The position numbers were made by a program, and so were the translations under genes. From Dasypus novemcinctus (Eukaryota; Chordata; Mammalia; Cingulata; Dasypodidae), in the NCBI RefSeq assembly GCF_030445035.2, contig NC_080699.1, positions 372,001 to 436,000 on the forward strand: a stretch of DNA of 64,000 nt, given 5' to 3'. The notes beneath the pieces were generated by a model. It was not told the DNA's origin. It worked only from the letters and a program-made list of their open reading frames with translations, and searched no databases. Below are positions 1-11,628 of this stretch, one piece after another. Numbering within the stretch: the first letter of the stretch is position 1; the number at the start of each line of letters is the position of its first letter.

Positions 1-110
1 TGCCCCTGATGCCGGCGGGGAGGGGGAAGGCGCCTTGGGGCGCACAGCCCGCCCCAAAGCTCTGCCTCCCGGACCTTCCACCTTCCGTGATGGGCTTTAT
101 TCCTCTCTAG
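1..110 (+). other. DEUP1: DEUP1 intron, 3' end
   Basis: The sequence is GC-rich (many GGGG/GCCC runs) and ends in a pyrimidine-rich acceptor, tattcctctctag, directly before the first visible exon. The earlier DEUP1 exons lie outside the window to the left. Confidence 0.7.
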
Positions 111-307
111 GGCATGGACCTCACCGACAGGGCACGCTCAAGGCATGCCTCTATCAACAAACTGGAGTACGAGAACGAAAAGCTCCGAAACGATCTTGCA
201 AAACTTCATGCCAATGGAAAACCACCATGGACTAATCAAAATACATATGACGAAACAGTAAGGCACGCCTATCAAAGCCAAATAAAAATGAAAGAAAACG
301 AAGACAG
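111..307 (+). CDS. DEUP1: DEUP1 internal coding exon (third from last)
   Basis: DEUP1 (CCDC67), a CEP63 paralogue, is a coiled-coil scaffold of the deuterosome. It recruits CEP152/PLK4 to build many centrioles in multiciliated cells. This 197-bp exon is bounded by acceptor ctctctag and donor AAGACAG|gtatgt. It is read from GGC at 111, encodes 65 residues and leaves two bases (AG) that complete an Arg codon with the next exon. The product is hydrophilic and coiled-coil prone (INKLEYENEKLRNDLAKLHA), then continues RHAYQSQIKMKENED. No stop occurs before the donor. The Met at 114 is internal and not the gene's start. Identity rests on the chained exons and on the recognisable CEP63-like C-terminus further on; this exon alone would be weaker evidence. 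Confidence 0.85.
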
Positions 308-1254
308 GTATGTCGATTCCATTGTATAAACATTTCATTGAAACTTATTTTTACAGAATATAAATTATAATTTTATCCTGTTTCTTCCGTTTAAAATTAT
401 TTTATAGTGATAACACAGTAGTCCAGATATATTATAAGAAATTCTGTGTTGTCAATAGCTTTCAAAATCTGGCAATGAAGTGAATGGGGTTTTATAGTGG
501 ATTTTAGTTTGTTATTTACTTCAGATCCTTCTTGGAAGCTGACATGGTATATGAAATATACAAATAAGTAATATTAACTTATTTTTATGTCATGAGAGCA
601 GAGAAAACCATATATCTTAGGTATGCTGTTCAAACAAAATAGAAATATAGGAAGATGTCACTTCTGACTTACCTTGAATAATATATTTATTTTATATTGA
701 TACTCCAGCAGTGAAACTCTATTTCATTTCCCAGCTCCTTAGTGTTAGAGAAGGGACCTGTGGGTGTATAAAAGAGGTTTTCTCTGATTAGAGAGGAGTG
801 TATGGAAAACCAGTGTCTGAAGTCCACATTATCCCTGTGTTCTTTAAAATGCCTTAGTGCAAAATTTAAGTAAATATATCACCATAGCATTAGGCTAGTT
901 CATTACATTTTAAATGAAAGACTATGGAGTCAAAACTTTCACTGTTTTCAAACTTAGAAAACAATCAGCAAAATTATTTAAGTTTCTTCTCTACCGGCCC
1001 TCTCAGATCCATTAATACAGAAATGTACGCTGTGAGTCTGCGAAGATGAAGCAGGGTTGGCAAGGACCCCCACGCTTGCTCGACATTAGATCTGTTGACG
1101 GAGGAGGGTATGCAGGGACCCCACACTTACGTGATACTAATTTATTAACACTCCAAGGTGTGGAGAAATGCCAAGCTATTAGGTCCAGACTCAACTTCAA
1201 TAAAGCCCAAAATACCTAGTCTAGAAAACCCTTACATAGAGTTTTCATATCACA

Positions 1255-1400
1255 TAAGTATTTACAACCTCGAGAAATTTACTTAACCTTAGTAAGCCTC
1301 GATTTCCCATCTGTCCAGTAGCGTTTTGGTGACGATTATAGGAGAAAATCCCTCTGTGCAAAATATCATTACTGTCACTATTATGAACAAAACTACCAGT
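1255..1400 (-). repeat. MIR-like SINE relic
   Basis: The stretch reading acttaacctt.agtaagcctcgatttcccatctgt follows the typical MIR 3' consensus pattern (acttaacctctctgagcctcagtttcctcatctgt) with several changes. Ends are diffuse and strand is set by MIR convention. Confidence 0.5.
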
Positions 1401-4374
1401 GTTTGTAATCTTTTAGTAGTAGATACACAGTGCCCGGAATTTGACTTTGGTAGACGGATAAGTGGCGGAATCTGCCACGTCCTCCCAGACAGCGTCTTCT
1501 CGGGGTACGTTCCTGTCCATGCCAGGACGGCAGCCGTTGACAAGCACCACGTTTCTAACCCTCTTCAGGAAGTCGGGGGGCAAGGGGAGGCTGACTGCTC
1601 CCTAAGGCGTGGTGATGGTGGGTGGCGGCTGCAGGGAAAAGCGGGGGGCGGCCTTTGGCTGGTGGCGTCCACCCGACTTCAGGGTAAGGACGGATCCTCC
1701 CTGAAGTGCTTCTCCCTGGGATCTGGTATTCCACGGGGCAGGTCGTGGCCCCGGGATGCAGGTTCTCGCTGCAGGAGAGCCGGGTCCCCGCGGCTGTTGG
1801 CAAGAGGTGGCTCTGCGCTGAGTGCCCTGCTCTGAAAACCCGCCGGTGCCAGGTGCCGTCGCTTACACAGAAAGATATTGCTGCGTTTTATGATTTTTAA
1901 GTATTTTTATTGTCTGGACAGCCCCCCTTCCTCTCTTTCAGCAGTGTACAATTGCTCAAAGTGCCTGGCACCGAAGCCAGCCTAAGGACGCGCTCAGCAG
2001 AGGCGTCTGCACAAGCTCAGCTACTCTTCCTGCTGCCAGTTTTGTTAAACTGGTTTTAATGCCTTGCCTGATTTTCAGTGTTCTCCAGGAATCTGATTTT
2101 TAAAAAGAAACAGTATTTCAGATGTTCTGAATAAATTATTACCATGCAAAACCCACCATGGGGAGGAGGTCTGAGATGAAGGACACGGAGCCCCACGACG
2201 GAGCACTGTGCAGCGAGAGCTCCTCTAGCTTTAGCAAGTGCACAACGAAGGGCTGTCTCCCCTCACAGCACAGCTCAGCGAAGCCAGAGAGTAAAAGCTG
2301 TGTATATGTGAGCTATAAATTAATCAGAAAATACAGAGTGATGTATGAGATATCTTTACACATCAACAGCTAATACAGTAAGCTTCTTATTAAACTGTTT
2401 TAGAAAGGAAAAGGCTTTCAGGTAGAGCTAGAAAGGTAATGTTCTACAGCGTTAAAGGTCTGTGGTCTAGTTTTTAGCCACTTCTTGCTTTAACAGAGGA
2501 GGATTTGTGCAACACATTATTAAAATAATCTTGTATCCAATTTGAGGTAGTTCGATTTTTGTTGTTTCACTCCTGTTAGAAGCGATGTTAAGAAGTTTCT
2601 AAAACCCACCCATTTAAAATGTTAAGCATTTTAGGATATTTCAAAGGATTTGCTTTCCAATAAGGCAGTTACTCAGCACTTGAAAAAAAAATTGAGTGAG
2701 CTGTATTAAAAATTGTTTCTAAAAGTTAGTTTTGAATTTAAGGATAATTTGCAAGATAATTTGGAGTAATGGTATCCAGAGCTATTAATATATAACTAAT
2801 TTTAGTAGGTTAATTTTATAATAAATGGAATTTTATCTCTATGTAAGATATATATTTAAAAGTGAATTTATGGCTTTAAAAGTTATGTAACTGAGCAGAT
2901 TTTAGTAGTCACAAACATTAATCACTAAAATGCCTTCCAGTCTAGTCGATCAATTAAAACTTTCTAATACTAAGAAACCACAAAGTCAGCAGGTTTGTCA
3001 TAGCCACTTACAGGACCCCTTGTCAAGAAATAGTCACCCAGACACCAAAAATAAGTTGAGAAAAGCCTGTACCATGGCTCTGCTCCTGAAGGACCATGTC
3101 AGCCGTAAGAACAGCTGCTGGCAAACGGAAACTGCAGTTGCTGCCATTGCGGTCCTCGAGTCCAGGGAAGTTAACGGGGACTGGACTGGACGTCAGGAGA
3201 CTCTGGCACCGGGAGCCGCACTCCAGCCTCAGCCTGGGCCTGCCCGAGGCGCCCGGTCCTGACGTTGGAGGCCTCCTGAAATAAGAACTAAACCCTGAGC
3301 TTTTAAACTGGCCCACCCAGCACGGAGGCAAGGCGGCTTTACCAAGTATTTAAGGAGCCGTGTTCTGGAATACGAATCTGTCAGAAAGATGACTTAAAGC
3401 AAAAGTACTTTGCCTCATGATCTAGTTTTTCCTTTCCATCACTACATTTTATTGCTTTTATAATAAAAAGAATGTTTCTATGTAAATTTTAGTAATTAAC
3501 ACTATAAAACTGTATCTATACATCCAAAGTAAAGTGGATAATTGAGAACACTATTTAGCTAATTTAGGACAAATAATACCTTGCTTGACATCTCTGTATA
3601 ATTCAGATTACAGAGAGATGTATTTCCTGAACTACTTAGATAATTATCTTATTTTCCCACTGTTTGAAGTGTAGATGTAGCCTAACACAAATAAAAATGT
3701 TCAGCTAACGATGATAAGCAGATGTACTATGAATTGTTATAACTCTGAATTGTGGGATGTTTCATCTTACTGTGCACATCATAAACCCTGTTATTTCAGT
3801 TTAATTTGCTGTTCTGTTTCCATGGCAATTATGGTTTGGGAGAAAAAGATATATTTCAAGATAAATAAAAATGGAAAATATGTTATGTTTGTTTTTAGGT
3901 ACTAATTTACAGATGCCTCACTTAGCTTATATTTCTATTTGTATGCATAGCTTTGAAAATGTTTGCATGATAAAAGAAATGTCCATAGAGATAGATAGTC
4001 TTTGGATAAGAACAGAGGAAAATAATGTGAATTTTTCTGGACTATGTTAAAGGCTTTGAAAATGACTAACCAATACCTGTGGAGAATTTGAATTATTAGT
4101 TCCTATAAATAATTTTTTATGTTTTCGTGATCTTTGATGATTTTGATTAAATTTACTTTCATTAATTAGTGTCCAGAAAGACATTTACTTAATCCCACTT
4201 ACAGAACCCCTTGTCAGGGACCTTTTTGTGTAAAATTTTAGGGAAAATTGATTTTGTTTTTAATCTGCGGTTTAAACAGCATTCAGTCTCATCTCCTACC
4301 CTATACTTTAAGCAATAAATTCCAGTTCCATCCTGTGCCTTTCATCCAAACTGTGGAGTCTGAAGTTATTAAAA

Positions 4375-4560
4375 AAACCTGGATTTGAGTCCAATATCCA
4401 AGAGCATTGCTTTCTAGCAGTTTATTTTTATTTAAAAAGTAAATAACTGGATAAAGAATTTAACTTGTAAGTCTTATTCCCTCATCTGTGGATAATATCC
4501 ATCTTGTAAGGTTATTTAGAAAATCAAATGAGTTTTTAAAATAATACTAAAAATAAACAC
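4375..4560 (-). repeat. MIR-like SINE relic
   Basis: Contains tggatttgagtccaat followed by cttattccctcatctgtgga and taaggttatttagaaaatcaaatgag, the order of blocks seen in a MIR read in the antisense direction. Strongly diverged, so boundaries are approximate. Confidence 0.5.
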
Positions 4561-4569
4561 ACTACCTAA

Positions 4570-4730
4570 TCTTTATTGAATGCTTACAGTGTGCCATGAA
4601 TTGTGTTCCTAATGTTTTAATGCATTCATCATTCAATCCTCATAACAACCCTTTTTTAAAAATGAGAAAATTAAAGTCACAGAGGAAGTCACCTGCTCAT
4701 GGTCATGCAACTAATACCTGAGGACCCAGG
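4570..4730 (+). repeat. MIR SINE, sense orientation
   Basis: Shows the ordered MIR blocks: ttgaatgcttacagtgtgcc, tcaatcctcataacaaccc, aaaatgagaaaattaaagtcacagag and gtcatgcaactaa. This pattern is diagnostic for MIR. It lies head to head with the previous relic. Confidence 0.75.
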
Positions 4731-5211
4731 AGATGTAAATTGAAAATATGTTATAAATTTCTAAGCCGTACAGAAACTAGAATTATTTTACAAAGCCTTG
4801 TTCTAACATAAAAAAAAGTATAACTCTGTAAAGAAAGTCAGTGAGGTTAAGTATGAAAGAGAACAGAAAAAAGGATTTATTTAGAACTGTCAAGAGCAGC
4901 AGTGTTAGCTCTATTGAGATTCTTCTCAAACTTGTTTTATGTTATTTAATTAAATGGTAGAAGTTAGCACAGAAAAGGAAGTGATACAGGCAATACAAAT
5001 AGCAGAAATTTTTAAACAATTATTAAGTTTTCAGCTTCGTTTATCATGCTTCTCAGGCTTTAAGTGAAGTGGAAACCATTCCTCAGGAGCATTGTTTTTA
5101 TAGAAATATCAGACACTTGTGTTCTTCTCAGTTAGGCACCAGAGAAATTAAAATCCTTGGCTACATAAAGAAACATTTGTCCTTTGCAGCCACAACTCTT
5201 CTCTCTTTCAG

Positions 5212-5314
5212 ACTAAGCCAGGATTGTGAGCCAGACGTAAGCGCAGCAGCTCTGACCTTCCACACCAGGGAAACGGCGAGTCCTCCCGGCAGCGACGAGG
5301 AGGTGTTCCCACTG
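5212..5314 (+). CDS. DEUP1: DEUP1 penultimate coding exon
   Basis: A 103-bp exon between acceptor ctctctttcag and donor CCACTG|gtgagt. Its first base completes the Arg codon started at the end of the previous exon, and 34 codons follow, ending in phase 0 (DEEVFPL). The peptide is low-complexity and acidic/Ser-Pro rich (ETASPPGSDEEVFPL). This corresponds to the linker just before the conserved C-terminal box in CEP63/DEUP1, where CEP63 also has a short Ser/Pro segment. Both phases agree with the neighbouring exons, the strongest argument that it is real. Longer open reading upstream of 5212 (from 5069) is intron read-through. Confidence 0.85.
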
Positions 5315-5454
5315 GTGAGTGGCCCGTTACTGGACGCTTCTTTTGAAGGGTGATTCCCTACCTCTTAGCGCTGATACCAATGCACGGATTTACCTAGTTC
5401 TTAAAACAGAAGCCCTTGACGGGGCCTCCAGGGTGAGGGGAGACTAATCTGGCC

Positions 5455-5592
5455 ACACCCACCTCCTGAGGGAAGAGAAACCCCTCAAGATTCATCAAGT
5501 TGTCCAGTCAACAGCTGTTGGCCATGTGGCCATGGCACCTCCTGAGGGAAGGGAAACCCGTCGTGTTTCTTCAAGTTGTCAACAGCTGCTGC
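5455..5592. repeat. Local imperfect tandem duplication
   Basis: The block cacctcctgagggaag, then gaaaccc, then ttcatcaagttgtc and aacagctg appears twice (about 5459-5517 and 5538-5592). The two copies have small differences and an intervening gccatgtggccatgg. Confidence 0.7.
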
Positions 5593-5604
5593 CCTCTGAT
5601 CCCG

Positions 5605-5670
5605 ACCAGAATCACTGGTGATGCTTTTTAAGTACAAGTGCTTGGACTCACCCCGAGACAGCCCATGGCC
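5605..5670. repeat. MER5-like hAT relic (tentative)
   Basis: The order ccagaatcactggtgatgctttttaa, then acaagtgcttggactcacccc resembles the MER5/Charlie motif 'agaatcacctgg...cttttaaaaat...tgcctgggcccca'. It is short and diverged. Confidence 0.35.
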
Positions 5671-5689
5671 CTGTGTATTTTAAAGAGCC

Positions 5690-7480
5690 ACTAGTTATCT
5701 TTGAGCCTTTCTTATTGACTCTGGCACACATAGAGAAACATGCACAAACATCGGTGGACAGCTTGATGGGTTTTCACTGGGAACGCACCACGCAGCATCT
5801 CCCACAGCCCAGGAGCCCCTCCCGCCCCCTCGGTCCCTGCCTCCACTCTGCTCCCAACGTAACCACCATCCTCACCACCGTCAAGGAGTTGGCCCACTTG
5901 TGAATTGTATGTAAATGGAGTCAAACTCGTGTTCTCTTTGTCCTGCTTTGTTTGCTCCGCACTGCTTGTGAGCGTCATCATCCATTGTGTTATAGAGCTG
6001 TGGCTTATGCGTTTCTCTGTGGCGTTCCATTACATGGTAACACCATGTACAGTGATTCCACGGCTAACTTAGCCATTCTGCTGACGATGGACACCCGAAT
6101 TATCTCCAGTTTGGGGCTATTGCAAATAATGCTGCTAAAGACGTTCCTGAACCTTATTTCCAGTGGGCATATACCCAGAGGAGGAGCTGCCGGGTCTAAG
6201 ACGAGCGCACGCTCAGGGGCAGCGCTGCAGCTGTTCTCCCAAGGGTTTGAGCTGATCGGCAACCCCAGCAACAGTGTGTGGGAATCTCCTTGCTCTGGAT
6301 TCTCTCCAACACTCGGCATTGCCAGTCTTTTTTAATTTTACCCATTCTGGTCCTTGTGTAGTAATAGTAACTTACGATGGTTTTAATTTGCATTTCTCTG
6401 GTGACTAATGAGGTTGAAAACCTTTTGGTCTGTTTAATTGGCCATCTTGATATTCTCCTTTGTAAAGTGCCTGTCCAATTTCCTTGCCTAATTTTCTACT
6501 GGATTACCTTTATTCTTATTACTGATTTGTAGGAGTTCTTTATATTCTTTTGTTGGTTATAAGTTTTATAAATATCTTCTCCCTCTGTCTCCTACTCACT
6601 TTCTTAATGGCATCTTTTAATGAACAGATGTTCCTACTTTAAATATAGTTATGAATCTTTTCCTTTGTGGTTAGTATTGTTTGGTGTCCTATTTAAAATA
6701 CTTTGCCTGTCCGATGTTATCTTCCAGAAGGGTTGGTTCTATACTTTTCATATTTGGACCTACAGTCTACCTAGATTTGATTTGTATGGTGTCATGTGGG
6801 GGTCCAGCTCCTCTGTCCATTTAGATATTCAGTTGACCGTACTGTTCATTTCAGTCCTATGGATTGTTTTAGATTTTCTGTTTTCAATATCAAAATAACA
6901 AGAATTTGATTTCTTACTTTTAAATATTTATACATCTTTTTTTTCTTTTTCTAGCCTTATTTTATTTCTAGCCTTATTTAGAACCTCCAGTAAACGCTGA
7001 GTGGAATGGTGTCAGCTTCAGGCTAAAGCAGAAGCTCTCAGCAGGTCACCATTGTGTATACTGGATTGGGTTGGTTAATATTTTGTTTAGAATTTTTGCT
7101 TTGTGTTCATGAGAAAAATTAGCCTATAATTTTCCTTTGTTGTTTTGTCAGGTTTTAGTATTAAGATTATGCTGACCTCATAAAATTTTGGGAAGTGTTC
7201 TTAATATTAGTTTTTATGTTCTCACGTATTGAATTTCCATCTTATTCTTTTTTATAGTTCTCTGCTGAAATTTTCCATCTTGTCATTTAATTTCTTGAAC
7301 ATAACCATCACAGTTAGTAAGTTTTTTAAGATATGGAGATATTTTACCCCCAAAAATAGTACTCTTATCAGTTACCTTCACTTGTAATTTTTCAGCGCCT
7401 CTCCATGATATGCTAATATTGGGTACAAAAATATTAAAAAGCAGAAAATATTTAAATTGGAAGGGTCATCCTGTATGTTC
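5690..7480 (-). mobile_element. Old L1 fragment, antisense
   Basis: Read on the + strand this is the familiar reverse complement of mammalian L1 ORF2/3' sequence. It includes gccattctgctgacgatggac, tttggggctattgcaaataatgctgc, gtgggcatatacccag and, further on, a reverse-transcriptase portion (gtcaggttttagtattaagattatgctgacc). Multiple stops and indels mean no coding potential. Divergence suggests an insertion predating xenarthrans (L1M-class, inferred). Confidence 0.75.
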
Positions 7481-7739
7481 AGATACGGTACATTTTTGCT
7501 TTTTTGGAATCTATCACCTGCTGTTTTGGTAGAGACTGAAATTACACTTTAAACTGTTGTAGAAGGAGGAAAAGGCTTAAAACTATTAACTTGTGAAGAT
7601 CCCTAAAGTTCTGAAGTACGTATAAATTCTTTTGTGGTCATTGCAAGAGAAAGTGCCAAAATTATTTGCTCAAAATAAAAGTCCATACTGGTAGAGTAAA
7701 CAGAATAAAGCTTCTCATTTAAGCTACAACCCAGAACCT

Positions 7740-10330
7740 CTAAGGGACGCGTCAAACCCTGCACCAAGGACACTTTGTCATCAGCCCGAGCCAGCCGATG
7801 GCCGTTGGCCGCTTCCAGGTGGCTGGAGGGAGGCAGGACACCAGGGCAGGGCCAGCGAAGGGCCAGGGGAGCGGGCAGCCGGCCCAGGGCAGCGGGGAGG
7901 GAGGCGCCGGTGGCCACTGCGCTCCGAGGGGCGCGGGCGCAGCCCACCTCCCGCCCACTCAGCCCCACCTTCTCCTCGCATCACGCTCACCCCATCCAGG
8001 CACAGCTGCTCCTGAATTCTGGTCCTTCTTCCTGGATAAACCCAAAAGGGCGGGAAAGTCCACAGCCCCTGAGGCTGCCACTGGCCACGCGACCGTCGCT
8101 CGTCTTCCTCTGTGGCCGTTCTGGACGCCCCGCTGGGCCAGGCCCCTTCCAGGACGAGGCTGTGGCACCTCCAGCTGCAGGAAAACCGGGCGCAGAGCCC
8201 CCGGAGGCGCCTCAGCGGGTGGCGGAGTGCGGGACACCCCTCCCTGCCTGGCTGGGCAGGGGGTCTCCCCCTCAGTTGCCTCTGCAGGGCAGCAACTTCC
8301 TCCTGCCCTGCCCTGCGGCCTGAGGCGCGAGCCGTGCCAGGGGGCGCCCGAGCTGTGGTCCGCACCCCTGAAGCTGTCGCTGGAAGCACCCCCCAGGGCC
8401 GAAGGGCAGACAGGAAGCTGCCCCGGGGGGCATTCCACACGGGGTGCAGCCAGGCCCCCCTCCTCCTGCTCCCAGACCCCGAGTCCTGCCTGTGGGAAGC
8501 ACGGCACCTGTGGGTCCCCGGTGCCCCCACGTCTCCAGGCCGGTGTCTTAGCCGAGCACCCAGACAGGGCTGTGCGTGGGGGACAAACGGACGCCAGGCC
8601 TGCACCCGTGGCCACGGCCCCGTAAAGCGGCGCCTCTGCTCTGAGTCTCGTAGGGCTCGAGCCGGTCGAGAAGGCACCCGGGTCTGTCTGCAGTCGCTGC
8701 TCTTCCCAGGCGCGGGGACTTGTGCGATCAAATCGCCACCAAGGGGCGGGGTCCCTGAGGGACGGCGCCGTGTCGGGAGCTCAGCTCTGGACTCCCTGCA
8801 AGCAGGCTGGACGTTCACCTCGGCGGGAGCCAGACGGCGCTGGCGAAGGCGGGCGGCCAGGGACGAGCCGCAGGAGCCCACGGGCCGCGCGTCCCGGCTG
8901 CGTGCTGTCGTGCCATCCACGAGCGCGCAGGAGCGTGGCAGGAGCTGTCTGCACGGTGCGGTGCCCGGGCTGTGCTGCAGCGTCGTCGGGGACTGCGGCT
9001 TTCCCGCTGAGGCTTGCCAGAGGCTCCACGGGGCATCTTTCTCTACTAGAGAGTCTTCTATGCGGGATCTACCAGATACTCGGCCCACGCTGCAGGATTG
9101 CTCGCTCCCCACCCTGAATCTGCCGCAGGACCCTTTCTTGTTCCAGGCCAAGCTCAGAAAACAGCCTCTGAGCCACCAGGAAGCGGGTCGGATCAGAACC
9201 CCTCCATGTGGAACTGCCGCCTCAAAACGGAGGCGGCCGAGAAGCCCGGGATCCTCCCATGGTCACAGGGGCTGACGGCGCGTGACAGGGGTTGGGGGTG
9301 GCCTGTCCTTTCCCACCGGCCCCAGAAACTCCAGCGTCTGTCGAGGCCCTGGACTGTCCCAGGGTTCTTCTCCCCTAGCCGGTGCGTGCGCCTTGCCAAG
9401 GCCACCGCCTTCTTGCCGCTTCCTGCTCACCGGGTCCTCACGGATCAGGTTAACACGGTGCTTGGAACGTCCACATGGTCCAGGGCCCCCTGAATTCCCT
9501 GTGGCAGCGCCGTTCACGCCGGGCAGGACTGAGTGCGCGCTGCTTCCGACCCTCCTCACTGGGCCTTGGAAAGAGCACATGTGCCAGGCTGGGACAAGCA
9601 CGCCGCGTGCCCAGTGCCGTGCGGGTCTGCCGAGTGAGGCTCTGCGCCTGGCACGGCAGCTGGTGGGGCCCGCCTGTCCCCGGCCACTGTCCTACAGTTT
9701 GCACAGGGGCCAGACCAGTGACCGCGTCCCCATAGCAAGGCTCAGCTGTGTAAGATCGCCGGCTCCAAGCTCTTTGCCAAGTCCCACACCTCCTGGCAGA
9801 ACAGAAAGCCAGGGACCAAGATTGGGGAAGGTCAAGTACAAATGTCCCCTCTTTGTTTTTAAAAAGTAACTTTTTCTGTCTTGGCATGAAATTCTCTAAA
9901 ATTACCCATTTGCCTGTTATTCCTCAGTCCCTACTTTTTTTGGTAAATACGTGAGTCCATGTCACCGGGCCCCACCACGGAGTCCCGCTGACAGCGCCGT
10001 CACTCAGCAGCGAGTCTGCCGCAGGTCAGCTCAGTGGCGCCGGGATTTGAGAGGGGAGCTCGCGGCCCCGGGCCAAGGCAGGGCCACAGGCCCACTGTCC
10101 TCACAGCACTGACCGCAAGGGGGTGACCCGTGACGGCCGAGGGACGGGAGCGCGGCAGGGGCCTCGTGCTGCCCCCCGTGCACGTCTAGACAGTGACGTG
10201 AGGCGGGCGTGGAGGCAGGCTAAGGCCGAGTGTGTGCAGACGGACGCCGTGCCCAGGCCCTGGACGCTCACGGCGCGGCTCGTGGGCTTGTCGGCCTGGC
10301 CGGGCCCCGTCTCACTAATGAAATAGTGAT
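7740..10330. other. GC/CpG-rich intronic block
   Basis: Sharp switch from AT-rich L1 DNA to about 2.1 kb of GC-rich, CpG-containing sequence (7740-9870), a short AT break, then a second block (9960-10330). Long overlapping frames are open on both strands (for example 7781-9151 minus and 8112-9275 plus). They have no recognisable domain, low-complexity Arg/Pro/Gly/Ala composition and no shared splice signals. This is what stop-poor GC-rich DNA produces. It may be a CpG island acting as an intragenic promoter or enhancer of DEUP1; sequence alone does not decide. Confidence 0.55.
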
Positions 10331-10667
10331 GTCACTCCGTTAATGGCGAGGCTCCCGGGTCGCAGGGCAGGTCAGCAGCTAAGGGCCGGCGTCGCGTTGT
10401 TCCGTTACCTTCAGAACAAGGCGAAGAGTGCGCAGTCGGTAAATCATTAGCACCAAAGAAGAGGCACCTGGGCTCCAGGGGCGGCTTCAAAAGTGTAACA
10501 CATGCAGGCAACCCACGGCACAGGGTGATCCAGTGGCTAAAACGTGTGTTAACTGGTCACCAGTTCCACAGACCCCACATCGCAGCCCTGGACACAGCCG
10601 GCAGCCCCCGCTTGCTGCCTCTCGCCATCCATCGCCCCATGCAAAGCCAGTCCTCATTTTTCTCTAT

Positions 10668-11078
10668 TTTTTTTTAAAGATTTATTTATTTCTCTCCTCT
10701 TCCCCACCCCCACCACAGTTGTCTGTTCTCTGTGTCTATTTGCTGCATCTTCTTCTTTGTCCGCTTCTGTTGTTGTCAGCGGCACAGGAATCTGTGTTTC
10801 TTTTAGTTGCATCATCTTGCTGTGCCAGCTCTCCGTGTGTGCGGCACCGTTCCTGAGCAGGCTGCACTTTCTTTCACGCTGGGTGGCTCTCCTTAGGGGG
10901 CGCACTCCTTGCACGTGGGGCTCCCCTACGTGGGGACACCCCTGCGTGGCAGGGCACTCCTTTCGTGCACCAGCACTGTGCGTGGGCCAGCTCCACACGG
11001 GTCAAGGAGGCCCGGGGTTTGAACCGCGGACCTCCCATGTGGTAGGCGGACGCCCTAACCACTGGGCCAGGTCCGCCA
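10668..11078 (-). mobile_element. DAS-type tRNA-derived SINE, antisense
   Basis: The + strand starts with a T-rich tail complement (tttttttaaagatttatttattt), passes a CT-rich stretch and gttgtctgttctctgtgtc, and ends in the complement of the tRNA-like head (accactgggccaggtccgcc). It is flanked by a perfect 16-bp target-site duplication, cctcatttttctctat, at 10652-10667 and 11079-11094, which fixes both ends. This is typical L1-machinery retroposition of a SINE. Frames open within it are not genes. Confidence 0.93.
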
Positions 11079-11451
11079 CCTCATTTTTCTCTATATAAAT
11101 CTTTCTTTGCCACACTCTACTCTAATAACCTTTACTTCAGCTTTCTGGCATGGCCTGTTTTCAGGAGAAAATCATCTCTGTGAATCAGGAGGGTATGTTT
11201 CAGACAGTTCCATGTAACTACATTGTCCCTGTGTCTGCAGGAGACGTTGTCCTGCTCACCCCTACAGCTTTTTAGATGATGATGTGACGCTCACTGCATG
11301 TGCAGTGAAACAGGTAGGGGTCAGCGCGGACGCAGTATTCCACTAGGAGGTGCAGGGTTTGCCAGGACATCAGGGATGAAGCATGCTTGGAAATATGAAG
11401 ATTAAAAGGATTTGTGTTCTTTGTTTAACTTCCCTTTCATTCTTTCTTTAG

Positions 11452-11628
11452 TCTCCCCCAGAGATGTCCTTTCCAGCTTCTTTGACTGCACAGCATTTCC
11501 TTCTGGAGGAAGAGAGGCGTGCAAAAGAACTTGAAAAACTTCTAAATACACATATTGATGAACTACAAAGACATACCGAATTTACTCTTAATAAATACAC
11601 CAGGCTAAAGCAAAATAGATACATGTGA
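11452..11628 (+). CDS. DEUP1: DEUP1 last coding exon with stop codon
   Basis: Acceptor ttctttctttag precedes TCT CCC CCA; 58 codons follow, then TGA at 11626-11628. The residues carry the C-terminal box shared by DEUP1 and CEP63: a FLLEEE start, ELEKLLNTHIDELQRHTE and a KYTRLKQ end, parallel to CEP63's FLEEEE, LDAHIEELKRE and FTALK. In this family the C-terminal region is the part linked to CEP152 binding (known for the family, not shown here). The exon has no initiating Met and fewer than 60 codons, so a simple ORF scan misses it. A good donor-like string, ACAT|gtgagc, overlaps the stop, so splicing past it cannot be fully excluded, but the protein ends where expected. Confidence 0.9.
   Translation, partial: SPPEMSFPASLTAQHFLLEEERRAKELEKLLNTHIDELQRHTEFTLNKYTRLKQNRYM

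Larger units (their letters stand above)
308..5211 (+). other. DEUP1: DEUP1 intron (4.9 kb)
   Basis: Mostly AT-rich single-copy-looking intron with no second exon that I can support. It contains GC-rich patches around 1440-1860 and 3100-3330 and MIR relics (listed separately). The acceptor at its end is ctctctttcag. The open frames in the GC patches have no splice signals or recognisable similarity and look incidental. Confidence 0.7.
5315..11451 (+). other. DEUP1: Last DEUP1 intron (6.1 kb)
   Basis: Starts gtgagtgg and ends in a long pyrimidine tract, cattctttctttag. It contains a short duplication, an old antisense L1, a GC/CpG-rich block and a DAS-SINE (all listed). Joining its two flanking exons gives FPL-SPPEM, which aligns without a gap to the equivalent CEP63 region, so I infer no additional exon inside. 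Confidence 0.75.

Noticed and set aside
7781..9275. Long overlapping frames on both strands (456 and 387 codons) as genes
   Set aside because: Mutually overlapping, low-complexity, no domain, in stop-poor GC-rich intron; typical chance frames.
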